A stretch of DNA of 64,000 nt, taken from positions 430,731 to 494,730 of the forward strand of contig ML133442.1 of the NCBI GenBank assembly GCA_003864495.1, written 5' to 3'. This DNA comes from Nemopilema nomurai. Taxonomy: Eukaryota; Cnidaria; Scyphozoa; Rhizostomeae; Rhizostomatidae. Below, one piece after another: positions 16,207 through 30,155 of this stretch. Below the pieces are notes generated by a model. The model made no database searches, was not told where the DNA came from, and saw only the letters and a program-made list of their open reading frames with translations. A program made the translations under genes and the position numbers. How positions within the stretch are numbered: position 1 is the first letter of the stretch; every line of letters starts with the position of its first letter.

Positions 16207-16579
16207 AATACACTCATTTTTTTCAAGAAACTAAGGTCCTGTGTTGATAGGCTTTTTTGTTAATTTTCTGGCCATTTCGCAAGCAAATACTTCTGACGTG
16301 TTTTTTCTTTTGATTAAATGTGCTAATTTGAAGATGGAAGTATGAACGATTGCATATCAAGCCCCATACAACCTTGCCCCATACAATCTCATGCCAAGGG
16401 GAAAGTTGCAAAATATAGTGGAGTTGAATGTTGTGACTCTTTCTAGTGTCAACTCGGAAAATTAAAACTGCAAATCATAAACGTCTCTTAGTTTCTTTAA
16501 TATGGGTAGGGTTTTTTCTTAACTTTCGAAAAATTGTGTCTACCGTTTCTTAGCGTGTTTCCTAAAAAATGAGTGTATT
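16207..16579. mobile_element. MITE candidate, 373 bp, 16-bp terminal inverted repeats
   Basis: AATACACTCATTTTTT at 16207-16222 is exactly inverted at 16564-16579, and similarity continues inward (AGAAAC against GGAAAC). A second motif, AAGAAACTAAG, lies near the left end and, inverted, near the right end. There is no coding capacity. The target-site duplication is unclear. The superfamily is unassigned. Confidence 0.6.
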
Positions 16580-17286
16580 ACAGATCTTGGATCTTGAACA
16601 CAAAGAGGGCACAAACGTATGATTGTGACGGGGAACATGTGATATTACTAAAGATATCGTGATTGAATGCTCAGACAAATTATTTAAGAGAAGACCAAGA
16701 ATTATGAAAAGAAGGTCATTTCAAAGAGCAGAGGTTTATTGCAGTGTGGTCTTTGACAATAGATATATCTTTGGTGACAGAATGTTTATTTTGCCACAGA
16801 GGGTCGACCAGGACAGCGGGACACTGCCGCGAGGCTAGCACGTCTGGCGTTTGAAAAAAAGCAAAAGAGCTTTCCTTTTTAGTAGTCTATAGTCGAGCAG
16901 TGTTTGAAGTTGCTTGGAAATTGCTCCTGAATACGATCTGAGTATCAAACATTGTTCAGGCCATCTATAGCATAACCCGTGACTCAAAGGAGAGGATATC
17001 CGGTATGAAATGCTGATCATATAAGAACAATACTTGATGACGAGAAGTGTTTTATCCGTGATGACTCATTTCCAAAGTCTTTCGGCTGGCAACAATTTTC
17101 CCCGGAGCGTATAGGGTGCTTGTTGATCAAGAAATGAAACTAAATCAAAACCAAACTAAAATATAAGAATCAAAAACATTGTAGAGATCCCAAGAACACG
17201 AGGGATGCTTCTGGCAAATAAAATTTTGACATGATCCTTCACAGAATATTATCTAAGCGAAAACTCGAAAAGCCAAAAGACGAATC

Positions 17287-17340
17287 AACATGTGCTACTT
17301 CATACAACATGTGTTACTTCATATAACATGTTAATTCATC
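17287..17340. repeat. Short tandem repeat, 19-bp unit, 2.7 copies
   Basis: The unit aacatgtgctacttcatac begins at 17287 and 17306, with a shortened copy at 17325-17340. No gene overlaps it. Confidence 0.75.
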
Positions 17341-19087
17341 CTTGCTGTAAATTTTGTTATAGATAATAATTATCGAAAGAGTCCCAAAGTGTGTGGCTTT
17401 CAAAATTCATTTTGGGTTCCTTATCCAATACGTGCCGTTTGTTAGCTACAGAACATGTGTTAGCTACTGAACAACAGACAAGGTCTGGGAGAGAGTTTGC
17501 GTCAATTCGATATTGTATTGGCTAGCTATGCCAATTACTTCGACTAACGCGACTCCTAGGTTCCGCGAGTGCAGAGACATGTGAACTGCGGAGTTCGTAT
17601 TTACTGTCCGACCTCGGATTGGAACAGGCTTACGTCCTTCATCGACATGGCCAGAATCATATCTTCTTCTAACGCCCCCCCCCCTATATTTGATCATTGA
17701 TGCCCATATGACACCCCCAATCCTTGAGGTTTGTTAGCCTCTTTCGGAGTTAGAGATATATTTACACCCGCTTTTTAGAACGGGAAACCAATGAAGGCAA
17801 TGAAATCCTTCCAAAACATCTAAACATCAATCGGAAATGATGTTGGCTACAAAGCATAGATCCATGCTGGAACGTACTTACTTATGTTATGGCATCCCTT
17901 CATTGTAAGAGAAAATCATGCAAAGATCATTCAGTGTGCTGTAGCGTTTACAGCGAAAATTTAAGCAAAGTTGCCTGTTTACAAGTTGTGGAAATGATTT
18001 AGATCTCGTCTTATTGTAAGTTGATATATATATCCTTTCTAATTAAATAGTCTAGGTTATGTTAATTCTAAATAACTCTCAAAACTTCAAATCAACGAAT
18101 GAACGAAGGAACGAATGAATGAATTACACTTAAATTGAATAACAAAAAAAGATTGACACCAAAGATCGAAAACAATCAGTATTGTTATCACTTGTTTGTA
18201 ACAGAAGAACGGAAAGGTAATATGGTCGTATTGAATTATACCAAACAATGATGACAGTTGAATGACGATTAGATTATTTGCCTAGAACTGAGAAGGACTG
18301 TGTAATAAGGTTGAGGCACGAAATCGTGTGATTTAGTGCAGTATTTAGTTCTTCAAATGGCTTTGCAGCATAGTGGGAATACCAATCGAACATTGCATTG
18401 ATGCTCCTCAGAACTTATCGATATTTCTCTGAATGGGTTTCTAAACTTCATATTCACCTCTTATTCTACTACATAAACAACTTATTTTACAATTACATAT
18501 TATGCTTCTTATTCCACTCTTATTTGCGATATGTGACATTTCGATGAGGAGAAAAATGCAGTTGCGTCTGGTGAGTACTGATCGTAGCTATTATCGATTT
18601 TCATCAACTACTAAAACGGGTTAATTTCGCATTCTTACTAAGATGATTTACTTTTGACAAAACTGCTTTAGTATCATCATTAGAGTTTCACTAGCCCCTT
18701 CCTCTTCCAAGTGGTTAAAGCAGCTACTCTTGAAAATAAAGCTTTTCAACTTTTTACAACGAAACATGCCTATGACGCTTCTAATAACTTCTCAGTACGT
18801 TTTAACTTAATTGCGTTTTTTCTCTATGGACAGTCCTTTACAATGCTGCAGTAGTATCGTGTTAAAATAGCATAAATATACAATTAATGGCCTCTGCACC
18901 TAAATGGCTTTCAATCTGATTTTTGTCCAGCTTGATTACCTTTGGACTTTTGAAGTGACAATCCGCGATGAACGATCGATTCAAAAATCGTTTTCGTGAC
19001 CTTATGGCATGATGGCATTTAAAACGCCAACACCTAAGCGATGGTAGGCTGCAGCTTCTGCAGTTTCTCTTCTTTGCTTACCCAGAC

Positions 19088-19235
19088 GAGGCAAAAGACA
19101 TCGACTACTGCACCGAGGCGAGGCAAAAGGATCGACTCCTGCACAGAGGCGAGGCAAAGACATCGACTCCTGCACAGAGGCGAGGCAGTGAGATTGAATT
19201 CTGCACCCAGGCGAGGCAAAGCATCGATTCCTGAA
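19088..19235. repeat. Minisatellite, five copies of a 31-32-bp unit
   Basis: Copies start with gaggcaaa or gaggcag at 19088, 19120, 19151, 19182 and 19213. They share the core catcgactcctgcac. The array is locally GC-richer than its surroundings. It inflates open frames on both strands, which I do not regard as genes. Confidence 0.85.
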
Positions 19236-22200
19236 GCCCGAAGCATCAGAAAATAGCAGTTACTGGCATGAGGCGACAGTATATTTAAGAACCTAAAGCT
19301 TGTATGAATGGGGAAGAAAGGGACGTTGGTATAAAATATGAAAAGGTTGATGTCGAAATGGGCCTGATTCGACGATGAGCTTCCAAAGGTTTTAGAGTCT
19401 TTTCCTATAATAATGTTCGTGATAATAGCGGTGAAAAGACAAAAATAGCAACACATCGCCTTTGGGCTGCAAATCGAAGGCTGCTTGGCAAAATTTACGA
19501 TGGAGCCGACCGCGGTGTTGCTGGTTTGGTTAAGGAAAATGATGAATAGTGTTTGAAAAACAACACAAAACAAAGAATTCACCCCCCACCCAGACGGTTA
19601 AAACCTCACTTGCGTTGTGTTTGAAGAGCCAGATCAACTGGGGGAATTCACGGTAACATGAGGAGACGGCCAGTCGAGGAAATGCGCATAAGAATGTGCT
19701 TCTAATCCAGTGAGAATATTTCATTCAGTAAGGATAAGGAGATCTGTTCTTCGTCTCTACAGATTTAATCAAACTGGTCATGTTCGTCTCCCAGCCAAAA
19801 CTGTTGTTTATCTTCTGAAAATCTTCTGACACGATCAGATTCACCTCGGAGCTACGAGAGCAGCCGTTCAGCAAATCATTTTGACACCGTGAAAGCTGCC
19901 GTTGGAAGCTTTGCCATAGAGTGCCATTACCGTCTCTAGGCAACTCGAGGGAAGTTCCTGGACGTCACATTCACCATACTGGGACTGTGATGAATGGATG
20001 ATTTGTATCTTTAATTAGGTTATAGTAGTTAGTTAGCTTTCACTAGTTAGGTCATACGACCATTACCTCTTTTATTGCAGGATAGATTGAAACTGCATAA
20101 CTTACTAATTTCTACTTCTTTTGAATATTTCATTTAAATGCTTTGAATTCAAAAAGGGTACTGCCCAAAAGAGAGAAAACGATGAATAGCCAGTAAAAAC
20201 TATGCCTGGCCCCAAGAATTAAAGATGAATGATGCAAAATCCCTCCCTCTCCCATCCCCACAACCACCCCCTTAAAAAGTCACTGCTTCAGGACTCACCA
20301 ATGAAAACAACATGCAAAACTAAGGGCTAATTTGGCTAATGATAACAAGAAAAATCCCTTTTATGCGCATTTTCATTCAACACAAAATGGCGTGCCCCTG
20401 TCGTCGACCTCTTCTACGAAGCATACCCAACGGTAGTAACTCAACTGCAATTAACAACAGCAGCAACAGCAATCATTCGGACAATTTCAAACGGTGTCCA
20501 GTGGCAAGGGCAAGTGAAGCATGGAATAACTAGCATGGTAACAAGAGCATTGCTTGTGGAACACCTTGTTTATTTAGGTAAATAGCAATGCCCGCGTGCA
20601 GTTTTCTAGTGTCAAGTCAATGGCTCCGATTGAACCATTCAAAGTAGTTGATACATTCGGAGATACAGTAAACAATAAAGTTGATGATTCGTCAAAACAC
20701 GCTCAGTTTGTTCACTGTGAATCGCCTTTGGAAGACTATGCAATCAGCCTACCTGCAAAGTGAGCTGTAGTTAGCAAATTAGGTCAATATACCACAACTT
20801 CAATATACAATTTCTGGAAAACGGGGGTAGTAGTTTGCAACTGTGTTGAATGGAACTACTTGATGGGATAGAACTACTTCTAACGCCCTCTCGGCTCCTT
20901 GACAAGTAGCTGTAGACAACAACCTATTTCATTATTCGCTTGTTTCTTATTTGACAGATTTTTTTTCGAAACAACGTTTTCCTCTTAAAATATTTTCTTT
21001 CAAGCAACCAGTGTTATGAAGAAAGAAACATGATTGGTTTTTTATATTGACTAGGAAAGTTTTAAGCACATAAACGTTTTCAAAGCCCCTAAAAAATCAA
21101 TGTTTTGCTATAAAATCAATCCTCATCTGATGCTACAAAGAGTCATTCATTTTCATTTTCTTCCATACACTTGAGAGAAACTAATGGAAAAAATTCCATT
21201 GTCTGAAAATTAATTCAGTTTTTCTCAAAAATGATATGCTATATTATACCAGTCAGCTTGCAAAGAAATGTGATACAATTCAAAGCTTAACCGTATTGGC
21301 CACGCTGAACAATACACACATGACGTCACTGGATGGCCTCCATGAAAGCTAGAGTATGCAAACACTTTGCAACGTACAACGTGCGTGTTTGAGTTGGTTT
21401 ACGTACATTCAAATATTGCGTATGAACTCACCCCATACAATCAAAATGGAACCCATGCTTTTGGAGAGTTTCCAACCACAGGACACATGAACTGCAATAG
21501 AGTTTCTAGTTAAACATGGTGGCAAAGTTTGATGGCTTTAATCAAACATAACGGAATATAAACAGTGTCTACTTATTTGAGCTTGCAAGTGGACATGCTT
21601 GCGAAGAACATCTAGATATGTTGTACTGAAGATTATGCGCGGACACACAGTAATAACAGAATTAAACCCAAGGAACATGTAAAGGGTCAAGAACAGAAGG
21701 GGTTAGGGTAAAGAGATACGAGCAACTGAAACAGAAAGGGAGAAACACCAGCTTGGTTTTATTCGCTAAAAAAGAAAACTCTCGACTTTTTAGAAAACTT
21801 TTTAGAAAACTAAAAAAGAATATAAAGGATATATGCATACGCAAAAGACAAAAGCCAATGATGAATCGCAGAGAGGCAGCCCATTTCGATTAAGATAATT
21901 CTATTTTTTTTATTTGGATTTTCAAGTAAAGATGTTTGATTACAATCTAAAAGAAAAAACTTAAAACTACCAGCTTTGTCGGCATGCAGCTATAGGCCTT
22001 GTCTCAGAAGAGAGCCAATGTTATATAAATGGATAATACTGAAGATGTTGGTAAGAAATATGAAGGCATGCAAGCAGGTGAAGGAGCCAACTTTCAAAAG
22101 TGTCGATGTGCTGTGAATATTGTCTATGCGCGACCCCGGGGTAGGCCCACAATGTTAAAGCGAGGGCTGATATCAAGTATGTGTGTGTGTGGGAGGTCTC

Positions 22201-22352
22201 GGAAGAGCGGGCTTAACATATAGATTTCACAAGCCTTACAGTAGCAAGTCATATGTCTCTTTAATACGGTCTTTAAACCGTTAGCTTATGAGTGAAATTT
22301 GCAGAAGGTCTTCATGAACATGTCGTGAACCACAACTTATTATCCCTTTGTT

Positions 22353-22374
22353 GCCGGGAAAGTCTTTGCCCGGC
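22353..22374. other. GC-rich inverted repeat
   Basis: GCCGGGAAAG is followed after two bases by an almost perfect complement, TTTGCCCGGC. It lies at the left end of a patch, up to about 23250, that is visibly richer in CG dinucleotides than the surrounding AT-rich DNA. Confidence 0.45.
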
Positions 22375-25300
22375 CATTACTCGCATTCCTTGGCATCAGA
22401 ATAACTGTCGCGAGAATGGGTGTTTACTCGTGGGTTAGCGTGATTCGATGCTCTCCAACGATGGCAGTCGCTGTAGGCTGAGTTGAGTGCATACATTGTC
22501 AAGCATGGTCGCACTTGTGTTCACATACTTGGCGCTGCCAACTTGCGCGCCCGTACTTTGTGTCTGGGCAGAGTTTGGTCACATTAAATGTTGTTTGACT
22601 TAGAAACTGTATTTACCTAACCTCTTGACCTAGTGATGGTGATAAGAATTTTCTTGCACTTAGCTTTTTAAAGAGAGAACATGACCACATACAATGATTG
22701 TGGCTACCACAATTCTTTCAACATTATCAATAAAATCAGTAATTCTATCCTACAAGCCGCACGCTCACCCTCGCTTACGGCAGAGTGCGTCATTGTCCCT
22801 TCAAAATGGCCATCTCGCAACAACACTGCGACAACATTCAGGGCTAATTCTCTTACGGGTCCTTTAGAATTATTAAGACGGCACAAATGCCTTTTCAAAT
22901 ACAAGCTGGTAATAAGAAGCGAGAGTATGTTCCGTTAAAGCAGGGTCTGAAAATGAGAATGTAATTGACCAATCCATCTGCTCTCATGTGGACGTAATGC
23001 TCTTAATTACTATTCCCAGAGTAAGATTTCAGCTGCCAATGATCCCTATACTCAGTACCGATAGTCACGCGGGGCGCAGACGGAGAAACTTTTCCTGAGC
23101 AACGTGCCATTTGCGTCACATTGCGTAATTGGGGCAAATAAAACGTGACATTGCACGCAAGCCTGACATCATTGATGCGTTTGTGCAAAGTTCTCAACAT
23201 CGGCTCGCACGGTTAGTAAAATGGCGGCCCGCGAGTTAGAAAGCATCAGATCAGTAAGATTTTCTGATTGCAAGGCAAGAGTCTCACCAAAGGTTCACAT
23301 GACGAGCATTTTATGAGCCAGGTGATACAAATGACGCATTGAAAAAGCATTATCAATGCCTTTACCCAAAGGGGCTATATAACTCTAATAGAAAATATTT
23401 GCTTTCTCACATGATAGAGAGAGGAGCAAGTACAGACGACTAACAGGCCACAATGCAGCAGTTCTTAACAGCACTGTCTTGGAGCAAACTTTACCTTTAA
23501 TCAACGCATTTGTGAATCTGTTAAAGATAGCGGATTAAAAGCTGATACTGTAAAAATGATCCATTAAGATTCTAATCTGGCTCAACCCAAGAAAATGATT
23601 GATTGTTTTATCTGTGGGAAATATTAAATTAACTTACCATGAAAAGTGCATGAATCTGTCATTGCGTGAAAACAACTCTCTCATCTAAATTAGTCGCAAA
23701 ATTGTGTATATAAAGTCTCTGCCAAACTCTGACCCTGGAAAGATGTCAATAAAAATAATGTCCAGTATAACGACCAATCTTCAAGAATTAACTACTATGC
23801 ATTGCTGATCCCCTTAAAACTCTTAAATGGCTATTTTTCAAGAGATCGAGATGAGCCAAAAAGCCATAGCGAGGATCATTGGTAATTTGATCTGTCTACT
23901 TTCTTGTCCACATTTTCAAATGTAAAAAATTGAAGGAATATCAACCAGTGTTTATTTTCAATCAAAACTGCTAAAGCAGAAATCCCTACAAAATAGCAAA
24001 AAGCATGGCAGCTGGAAGCAATAGTTTATTTGTCATGAAGTTTAAAGCACTCAAATATCCCTTATTTTCAAATCAACATAAGAGCTCATTTTAAATTAAG
24101 GTCTAAAAATGACTAACCACTAGGCTAATTTAGACTTAAAACGTTGAGATCTGATTAAGAAAAACAAGTATATAGAGAACTCATCATTTCATAGATAAAA
24201 AACTGTCACTGGAGGCTTAGACCAAAAAGCTTTGAGGCTTTTGATATTTAGAAGAACAAATATTATGATGAAAATGACTGAAGCAATAGGCCAATTGTTC
24301 CATTTCAACGGTACAATATTATCTTCAGGAAGTTGTTGCCAAAAGTGTGTAGTGAATTCTTAATTGTCTACACTGTCGTTCTCGAGACACTCTTTTGGCA
24401 AAGAGCGCATGGAGATTTCTTAAGAATATCGTGACTGCTATATAGCTACTTCTAACACACCACGGTCAACTTCCCTACCTTCAATGGCAATTTATAATCT
24501 CTTATATAATCAGAAATTAGTAGGGTATGAAAAAACACTATTAATTACTTACCATTTGGTAAATTGATGTCACCGAGCCATGTTTAACAGGTACATGTGA
24601 CGATTGTGGGTCAGCCATGTTGCTAGGCCTGTTTTGAAATTCAGCGGGAATCGCAACCTCGATACCATTTCCTAAACTGCTGAAAGGGAGGCCATTGTAA
24701 ACATCTAATTAGGCAACATGCACTAAAAAGATTTTTCTAGATCAGGGGACAACAGGTCGCAGCCATCTTTTTCTTGTCCTATTCACATCGGTCCTTTGGC
24801 TCTGTAATACGCTCCATCGATTGTTATCACACAAGGCCAGGAAATTGTAGGACTTAAAAAAGCATTGCGTCTGGAAAAATGTCAATTGTTATTCCCCAAT
24901 ATGTTTGTCAGTGTCCAAATTTCTACATTTGTTGATATGCACTTTCTATAACTCTTCTCAAGACGTGCACTCTAGATGTTTATTAATTTATTTCTACTTT
25001 TGATGGGTAGCGATGGCCAATTGATTCCATCGTCCTCGATGTTCAATTAAACTCGTTGTGAGTCGTTCGAGATGGTGCTTCTTGTTAAAAATTTTCTGAA
25101 ATCTTTCATCCCTTTTTGTGCTTCATTTTCTGCTTCCTCATTTTCTTACTCGACTAATGCATTATCGTATCATGGTAAGGATTGAAAATAAAGATTTTTA
25201 CTCTTGCCTGATTTGTTATTTTAAGATGCTCATAACAATGGCGTTCCCCTGGATGCTGTCTCTCTTGAAGATGGATTTGGTACCCCTAGTCAATAGGATA

Positions 25301-28300
25301 TTTGTTTGGATATGTTTCTTGAATTGTGTTTTCCATACTATCAAATTTTCAATTATTAGAACTAAAGAAGAGACCGGTAGAGTCTCCCTTTAATATGAGA
25401 TCAAATGCAGGTTAAAGCTTTCTGCTTTTTTTAGTACAGCGGTTGGTCTATAAAAAGATAGGCATAAATTTACCACGTGTACACAGATATCGTAAAATGA
25501 GATAAGTAAAAGATTGGGATTGTATTGCAAAAACATTTCTAGATTATTGTCTAAAAGATTAATTCTTTCTTACCTTAAAGTCTTCAAAATTAAAGTAAAT
25601 GTTTTTACCTCTTTAGTTACTCTCGACAAGCATTTGTATTATCGTCTTCCACTCTAAATTAGAAGACTTATATTCAGACCTTGACACCCTTTTTGGAATG
25701 GTTTCGAAGCTAAGCTTGGTAAATACTCAGCTTAATAAGGTTCTAATGTTATCATAGCTGCAATTACAATTGCTTTTGAATTTTCTTTCATAAAGAAATC
25801 AAGGTTGGCTATTGCATTAATTATTGTGAACAAATTGTGATAAAGAATATGGATTATGAATAGCAAAACGCAGATCAGTTACCGCAGGGAGAGAGTAGGT
25901 CTCTTTCTTCAAAGAACTAGTTTTGGAAAACGTTTAATCTTCTTAGTAGTTTGGGCTGCTGCAGATTATTAGGCGTAAATTATTAAGTTAATATTTTATT
26001 GATAATCATAATCTGTTTTGACTGAAATATTGCACAGTTGTGTATGTGTTATGGTGTTTCTGGAAGCAGAAACGAGGAAGCAAGGGAATTTGTGATGCTA
26101 AAAGCCAGATGCATTAGTTGACAGTCTTGCATTCAAAGCATGGTTGCGAAATCATAAGCCATAAATGAATGGTCAAGTTTCTCAAAATGCACGTCCTTTC
26201 GCTTAGAAGATCCGCAAAGTGAAATTCTGAAAGATTAGTCTAAGCCCACTTTTCATATAGCCGTTTCATTCGGTGCACCTCTCTCTTGATTGCAGCTTAT
26301 TATAAGATAATAATTAGATGATTAATTGCATAACCGTTTGTTGGCCATTCAAGGTCCCAATCATATCTGCAGTTGTTTACAGAAGCCCTGGCATTTGCTT
26401 TTGATAATCAATATGCAAATTTCAGAGTCTTTAGAGAGAGTCACTGATAGTCGGACCCATGGAAGCTGTGGGTATTATGGCTTTTGCCTTCTAATAACAG
26501 TCTTGCATTAAAAGTGCATCCAGTATCAGTGAGGCTTCAGTTGCAGTCATATACTTAACAGTAGTCTAGATCTCCATGCTTAATCAACAATTCTGGACCA
26601 ACTTTTCATCATTAAAAACACCTCATTACATTTAGTAGTAACTCATTCCTCATATAATTCGAAATAACTATCGTACGTTTTTAAATTAGAAGATTAAGAC
26701 AAGAATTTCAAACGGTAAGACAATGCATAAAGCAAGTTTAAAATGTTTGCAAACGCGATTCCACAATTTAAAAAAATCATTTGCTTTAATCTCACATCTA
26801 GCACCAAAAGACCATCTACAACATTCTATATTTTAGCATTCTATTGGCCATCATTTGGAAATCAAAATTTAATTATGGGATGAATTTCCTGTTGCCATTA
26901 GGAATTTATTATGCTCAAAACTGTGCTTTGGTAAGAATACAACTGTGAATTGACTGAGGCAGTAGCAATGGTCTGAACCTCTGAGATAAGTCTGTTTCAC
27001 TATTGATTACATAGGGAGACTGCTGCCTTGACAAAGCATTCATCCAAGAGATACGATGCAATGCCAAATGAGTGAAAGTGCATTATGATATTTTTGAAAC
27101 TGAAAGATGGTGATTAGGCAGAACATGAATACTTTAGAGAGGGTATGAAGTCAAGACAAGGAAAAGCGCAATCAGAGTCTTGAACATGATTACTTTGTTG
27201 AAGTAGTTTTTGAGAAAAGACAGAAAAACAAGTTACCTCTTCAACGCTAAGGATTGAAAAATTTTTCAAACAAACCCTGGTTAAATCCTTACCAAGTTAA
27301 AGTTCACAAGAATTACAAAGTATGTCAAGAACCCCAAGTTCTCCATTCTCTGACATTCTCTTTTTTAATGGGAAATTCTACCGCATTAGTGTCTAAACAG
27401 ACAATTTTCAACATTGATTTCTGTAATCAAAGAATCAAAATTTGCTTGTACGTAAAATGACAAGAATCAGGACTTATGTATAATACTCTCGTACATCATG
27501 ACAAACAAAAGTCCCACAAGCGAACCATGTGGAACAACACATGATAATTTTATGCTTGAGCTGTTTAGCGGGAAATTATCAGCTTGTTTTTCAAATCCGT
27601 CAATAAAGCATTATTTCACATCAGGATGGAACTATGCTCGCATTTATATCCTGTTGTTAAATACCAAGTTGTCTGCTAAACGTAAAAAAAACATCGAAAT
27701 AATCAATTCTCGGAATCACAATAGCAGCGTGCTGTCATCGTAGTAACTTTCTCTGGCAGTTCAACGTTGTTAGTTATAGAAGATCATTTAAAGTTTGTTA
27801 TATGTGTCACACTGTTTTCGTGCTCTTCTAAGTCACCTAGAGGTTGCTAGGCAGAATACAAAATATTGAAATCACGGAATTTGTAAACAAATCTCATTAT
27901 TGCACTCCTGCTCATTTAAAGTTTCTGCGCATTCGCTTAAAAAACATAGCGCAACTATATCACATCGGTCTGGACAACAAGGTTGCCTTGGTCACGAGCA
28001 GTAGCTAGCCAACACATTGTTTCTTGATAAACAGTCAATTATAATCGCCAACGTTGTTTACCCTTAACTAAGATACCACTACAACTCCTCTTCCTGACAA
28101 TTAATTATGCCAAGCCATTCCTGAGAGTTTTGAACAATGTCCGCGCGGCTATTAATTTCGACCGCTCAACCGCCAGAGATAAAACAAGGCATTGATTCTA
28201 CGTATCTCCGGATTGAACTACGAAGGCTCAGCATAAACCACCAGCAAAGCCCATATGTAACAGGCTGACATTGGATGTAATCTAGGAGGAAAACATTGGC

Positions 28301-29381
28301 AGATACCCCGCTTGTTCTAATCCTGAAACAATTGTGCAGACTTCGTATAAGTGAAAAGCCTATTTTTATACAGTTAAGTTATCTAGAATCTGGTCAAAGA
28401 TGTTCATATCCGGGATCATTGGCGCAGTTATTTCAAATATTCAATGTCATTGTTCTTTGCTTCGTAGGTGAGTTCGTAATGCTGTCCCTTCGCAGATAAG
28501 CTCTGAATCAATTAGTGTTTCGTTCATGACAATATTTTCGAGATAAGATCATTGCGGCAAAGGCTTTTGTGTTTCCAACCACTTACGGAGGAAAGCCTAG
28601 CTATTTTAATGTTAGTTGCAATCTAAAGTTTTTCATCAAAACAAGGTACACTGAAAAACATGGAATGCTTGTTTAATGTCTGTAAATTGGACACAGGTTA
28701 AAAGCTTTCCGCATTCCGGATCTTTTACTCCAACAATACTTATTGTCAAAGGTATGACGGACTATGCATTAAATATCTATTGTTAGCCAGAAAGTAGAGA
28801 TCAGACGATTACGAGTTATTGGCAGACTTCGGGGTAATAATGGCTAGTCATACTCGAAAAACTTTTGGGAGCCATACCCATTTGCCTACGTCACCAGCAA
28901 GAAGCCTTGTACCTTGCTACGCTCTCGCGTCATAACACATGTACGGAGGGGCACATCGGTTGCTTTATGTCTTTCTTCCTCTTACTCTTGCTATTAAAGC
29001 GCATGAGCTGGTTACAGACAGGCATGCAAACAGACATACATACATACCAGGAGGCAGATGGGCAAGCACACAGATAGACAGACGCATATATTGACAGACG
29101 TTGAAAATCAATAGCCCCGTCAATGGGGTTGATGCCCCCTCCCCCTCAGTTCTGTCCTGATTTGACATCCTAATTTCTTCAATTTGAAGACAATTGTCAG
29201 AGATCTAATTCAGATATTGACATGGACTATATTTGGTTAGAATTGCCCCGGATGGTTGGCTTTAGAATTGACCCGTAAAAAATGACTAAAATGTCATCCT
29301 GTAACTAGTGGAGGGACGCTCCTTCTTTAGAAAATAATCGAAACACACTAAAGTTTCTCTAGCTGTCAACTATAAATTTCA

Positions 29382-29492
29382 ATGGCAATAAAAAGTGGAA
29401 CTAATTTTTGCATACTTAAAGTACTTTTTCGTCCGACAGTCCTTAGAGTATGCAAACGTCGGGAAATAACCAAAAGCTTACAGAATAAATAG
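29382..29492 (+). pseudogene. Fragment of a decayed mobile-element open frame, copy A
   Basis: The short frame from ATG 29382 to TAG 29490-29492 encodes 36 residues including LFRPTVLRVCKRREITKS. A related stretch, LKAIFRPILLSVCKRR, is read on the minus strand at about 32520-32608 (copy B). The DNA match covers roughly 90 bp in inverted orientation, 3 kb apart. Conservation of the protein reading suggests both derive from the coding part of a dispersed repeat. The family is not recognised. Confidence 0.45.
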
Positions 29493-29759
29493 CCAGTTGC
29501 GGATCGAATGAGTTTTGTACCGCAAAGCACTTGTTCAACTATATATTTCAAATGGGTCATACACGATATTCAAATCACCACATAAGCATTTAATGTTTCG
29601 CATACCTCTGTGTCCATATATTATACAGTTCTATCATGTAATTATTCTACATTTGGTAGATTGCATTATCCGTTAGAATTGAATCTGTCTCTTACGAGGA
29701 GAAGAGCGTTTGGATCCGCTTTGTGGAAATACTTCCATAAGAATTTTGGTTAACAAGGA

Positions 29760-30155
29760 CTATTTAGTTAGAAGAAAAATACTTAAAATCATAGATATAG
29801 CAACATAACACCAAAAGGTCTCTCTGTGTAAATTCACAAAGCATACAAATAAGTAAGGCTGATTTGATATTGATAACCTGGCAGAGGTATCATGATTGTT
29901 AGGCTTTTCTCGACATGATCGATCTCCCAGTTGTAATCTTGCAAAAGCATGAGCACAAAATATTATGGCTCGAAGGTTCCCACAACGGTCAGCAGTACAA
30001 AAGTTAGAATTGGCATCTACTGCTTGAATGCAATGTTGACACACAAATGGGTCAGATAACAGCGCGCACACATAGGACGTAGGCTTGTTTATGCAGCAGG
30101 GATAACAGAAATCAAGAGGAATTAGAGAAATCCAGTGACTCTGTGGATTTGTCAT
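29760..30155 (-). CDS. Unrecognised cysteine-rich open frame, possible exon
   Basis: A 131-residue open frame from ATG 30155 to a stop at 29760. The first half is rich in cysteine, with a spacing that recalls a zinc-binding ribbon: DFCYPCC, then FVCQHC, then FCTADRCG. The second half is hydrophobic and less convincing. I know no family that fits. It lies 1 kb beyond the end of the SOMP5-like gene on the same strand, with no obvious splice link. It may be a remnant, a small gene or chance. Confidence 0.2.
   Translation of the reverse strand: MTNPQSHWISLIPLDFCYPCCINKPTSYVCALLSDPFVCQHCIQAVDANSNFCTADRCGNLRAIIFCAHAFARLQLGDRSCREKPNNHDTSARLSISNQPYLFVCFVNLHRETFWCYVAISMILSIFLLTK

Noticed and set aside
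19034..19582. 182-codon open frame on the minus strand
   Set aside because: Its C-terminal part is the 31-bp minisatellite and the rest is hydrophobic sequence of the kind AT-rich DNA gives by chance.
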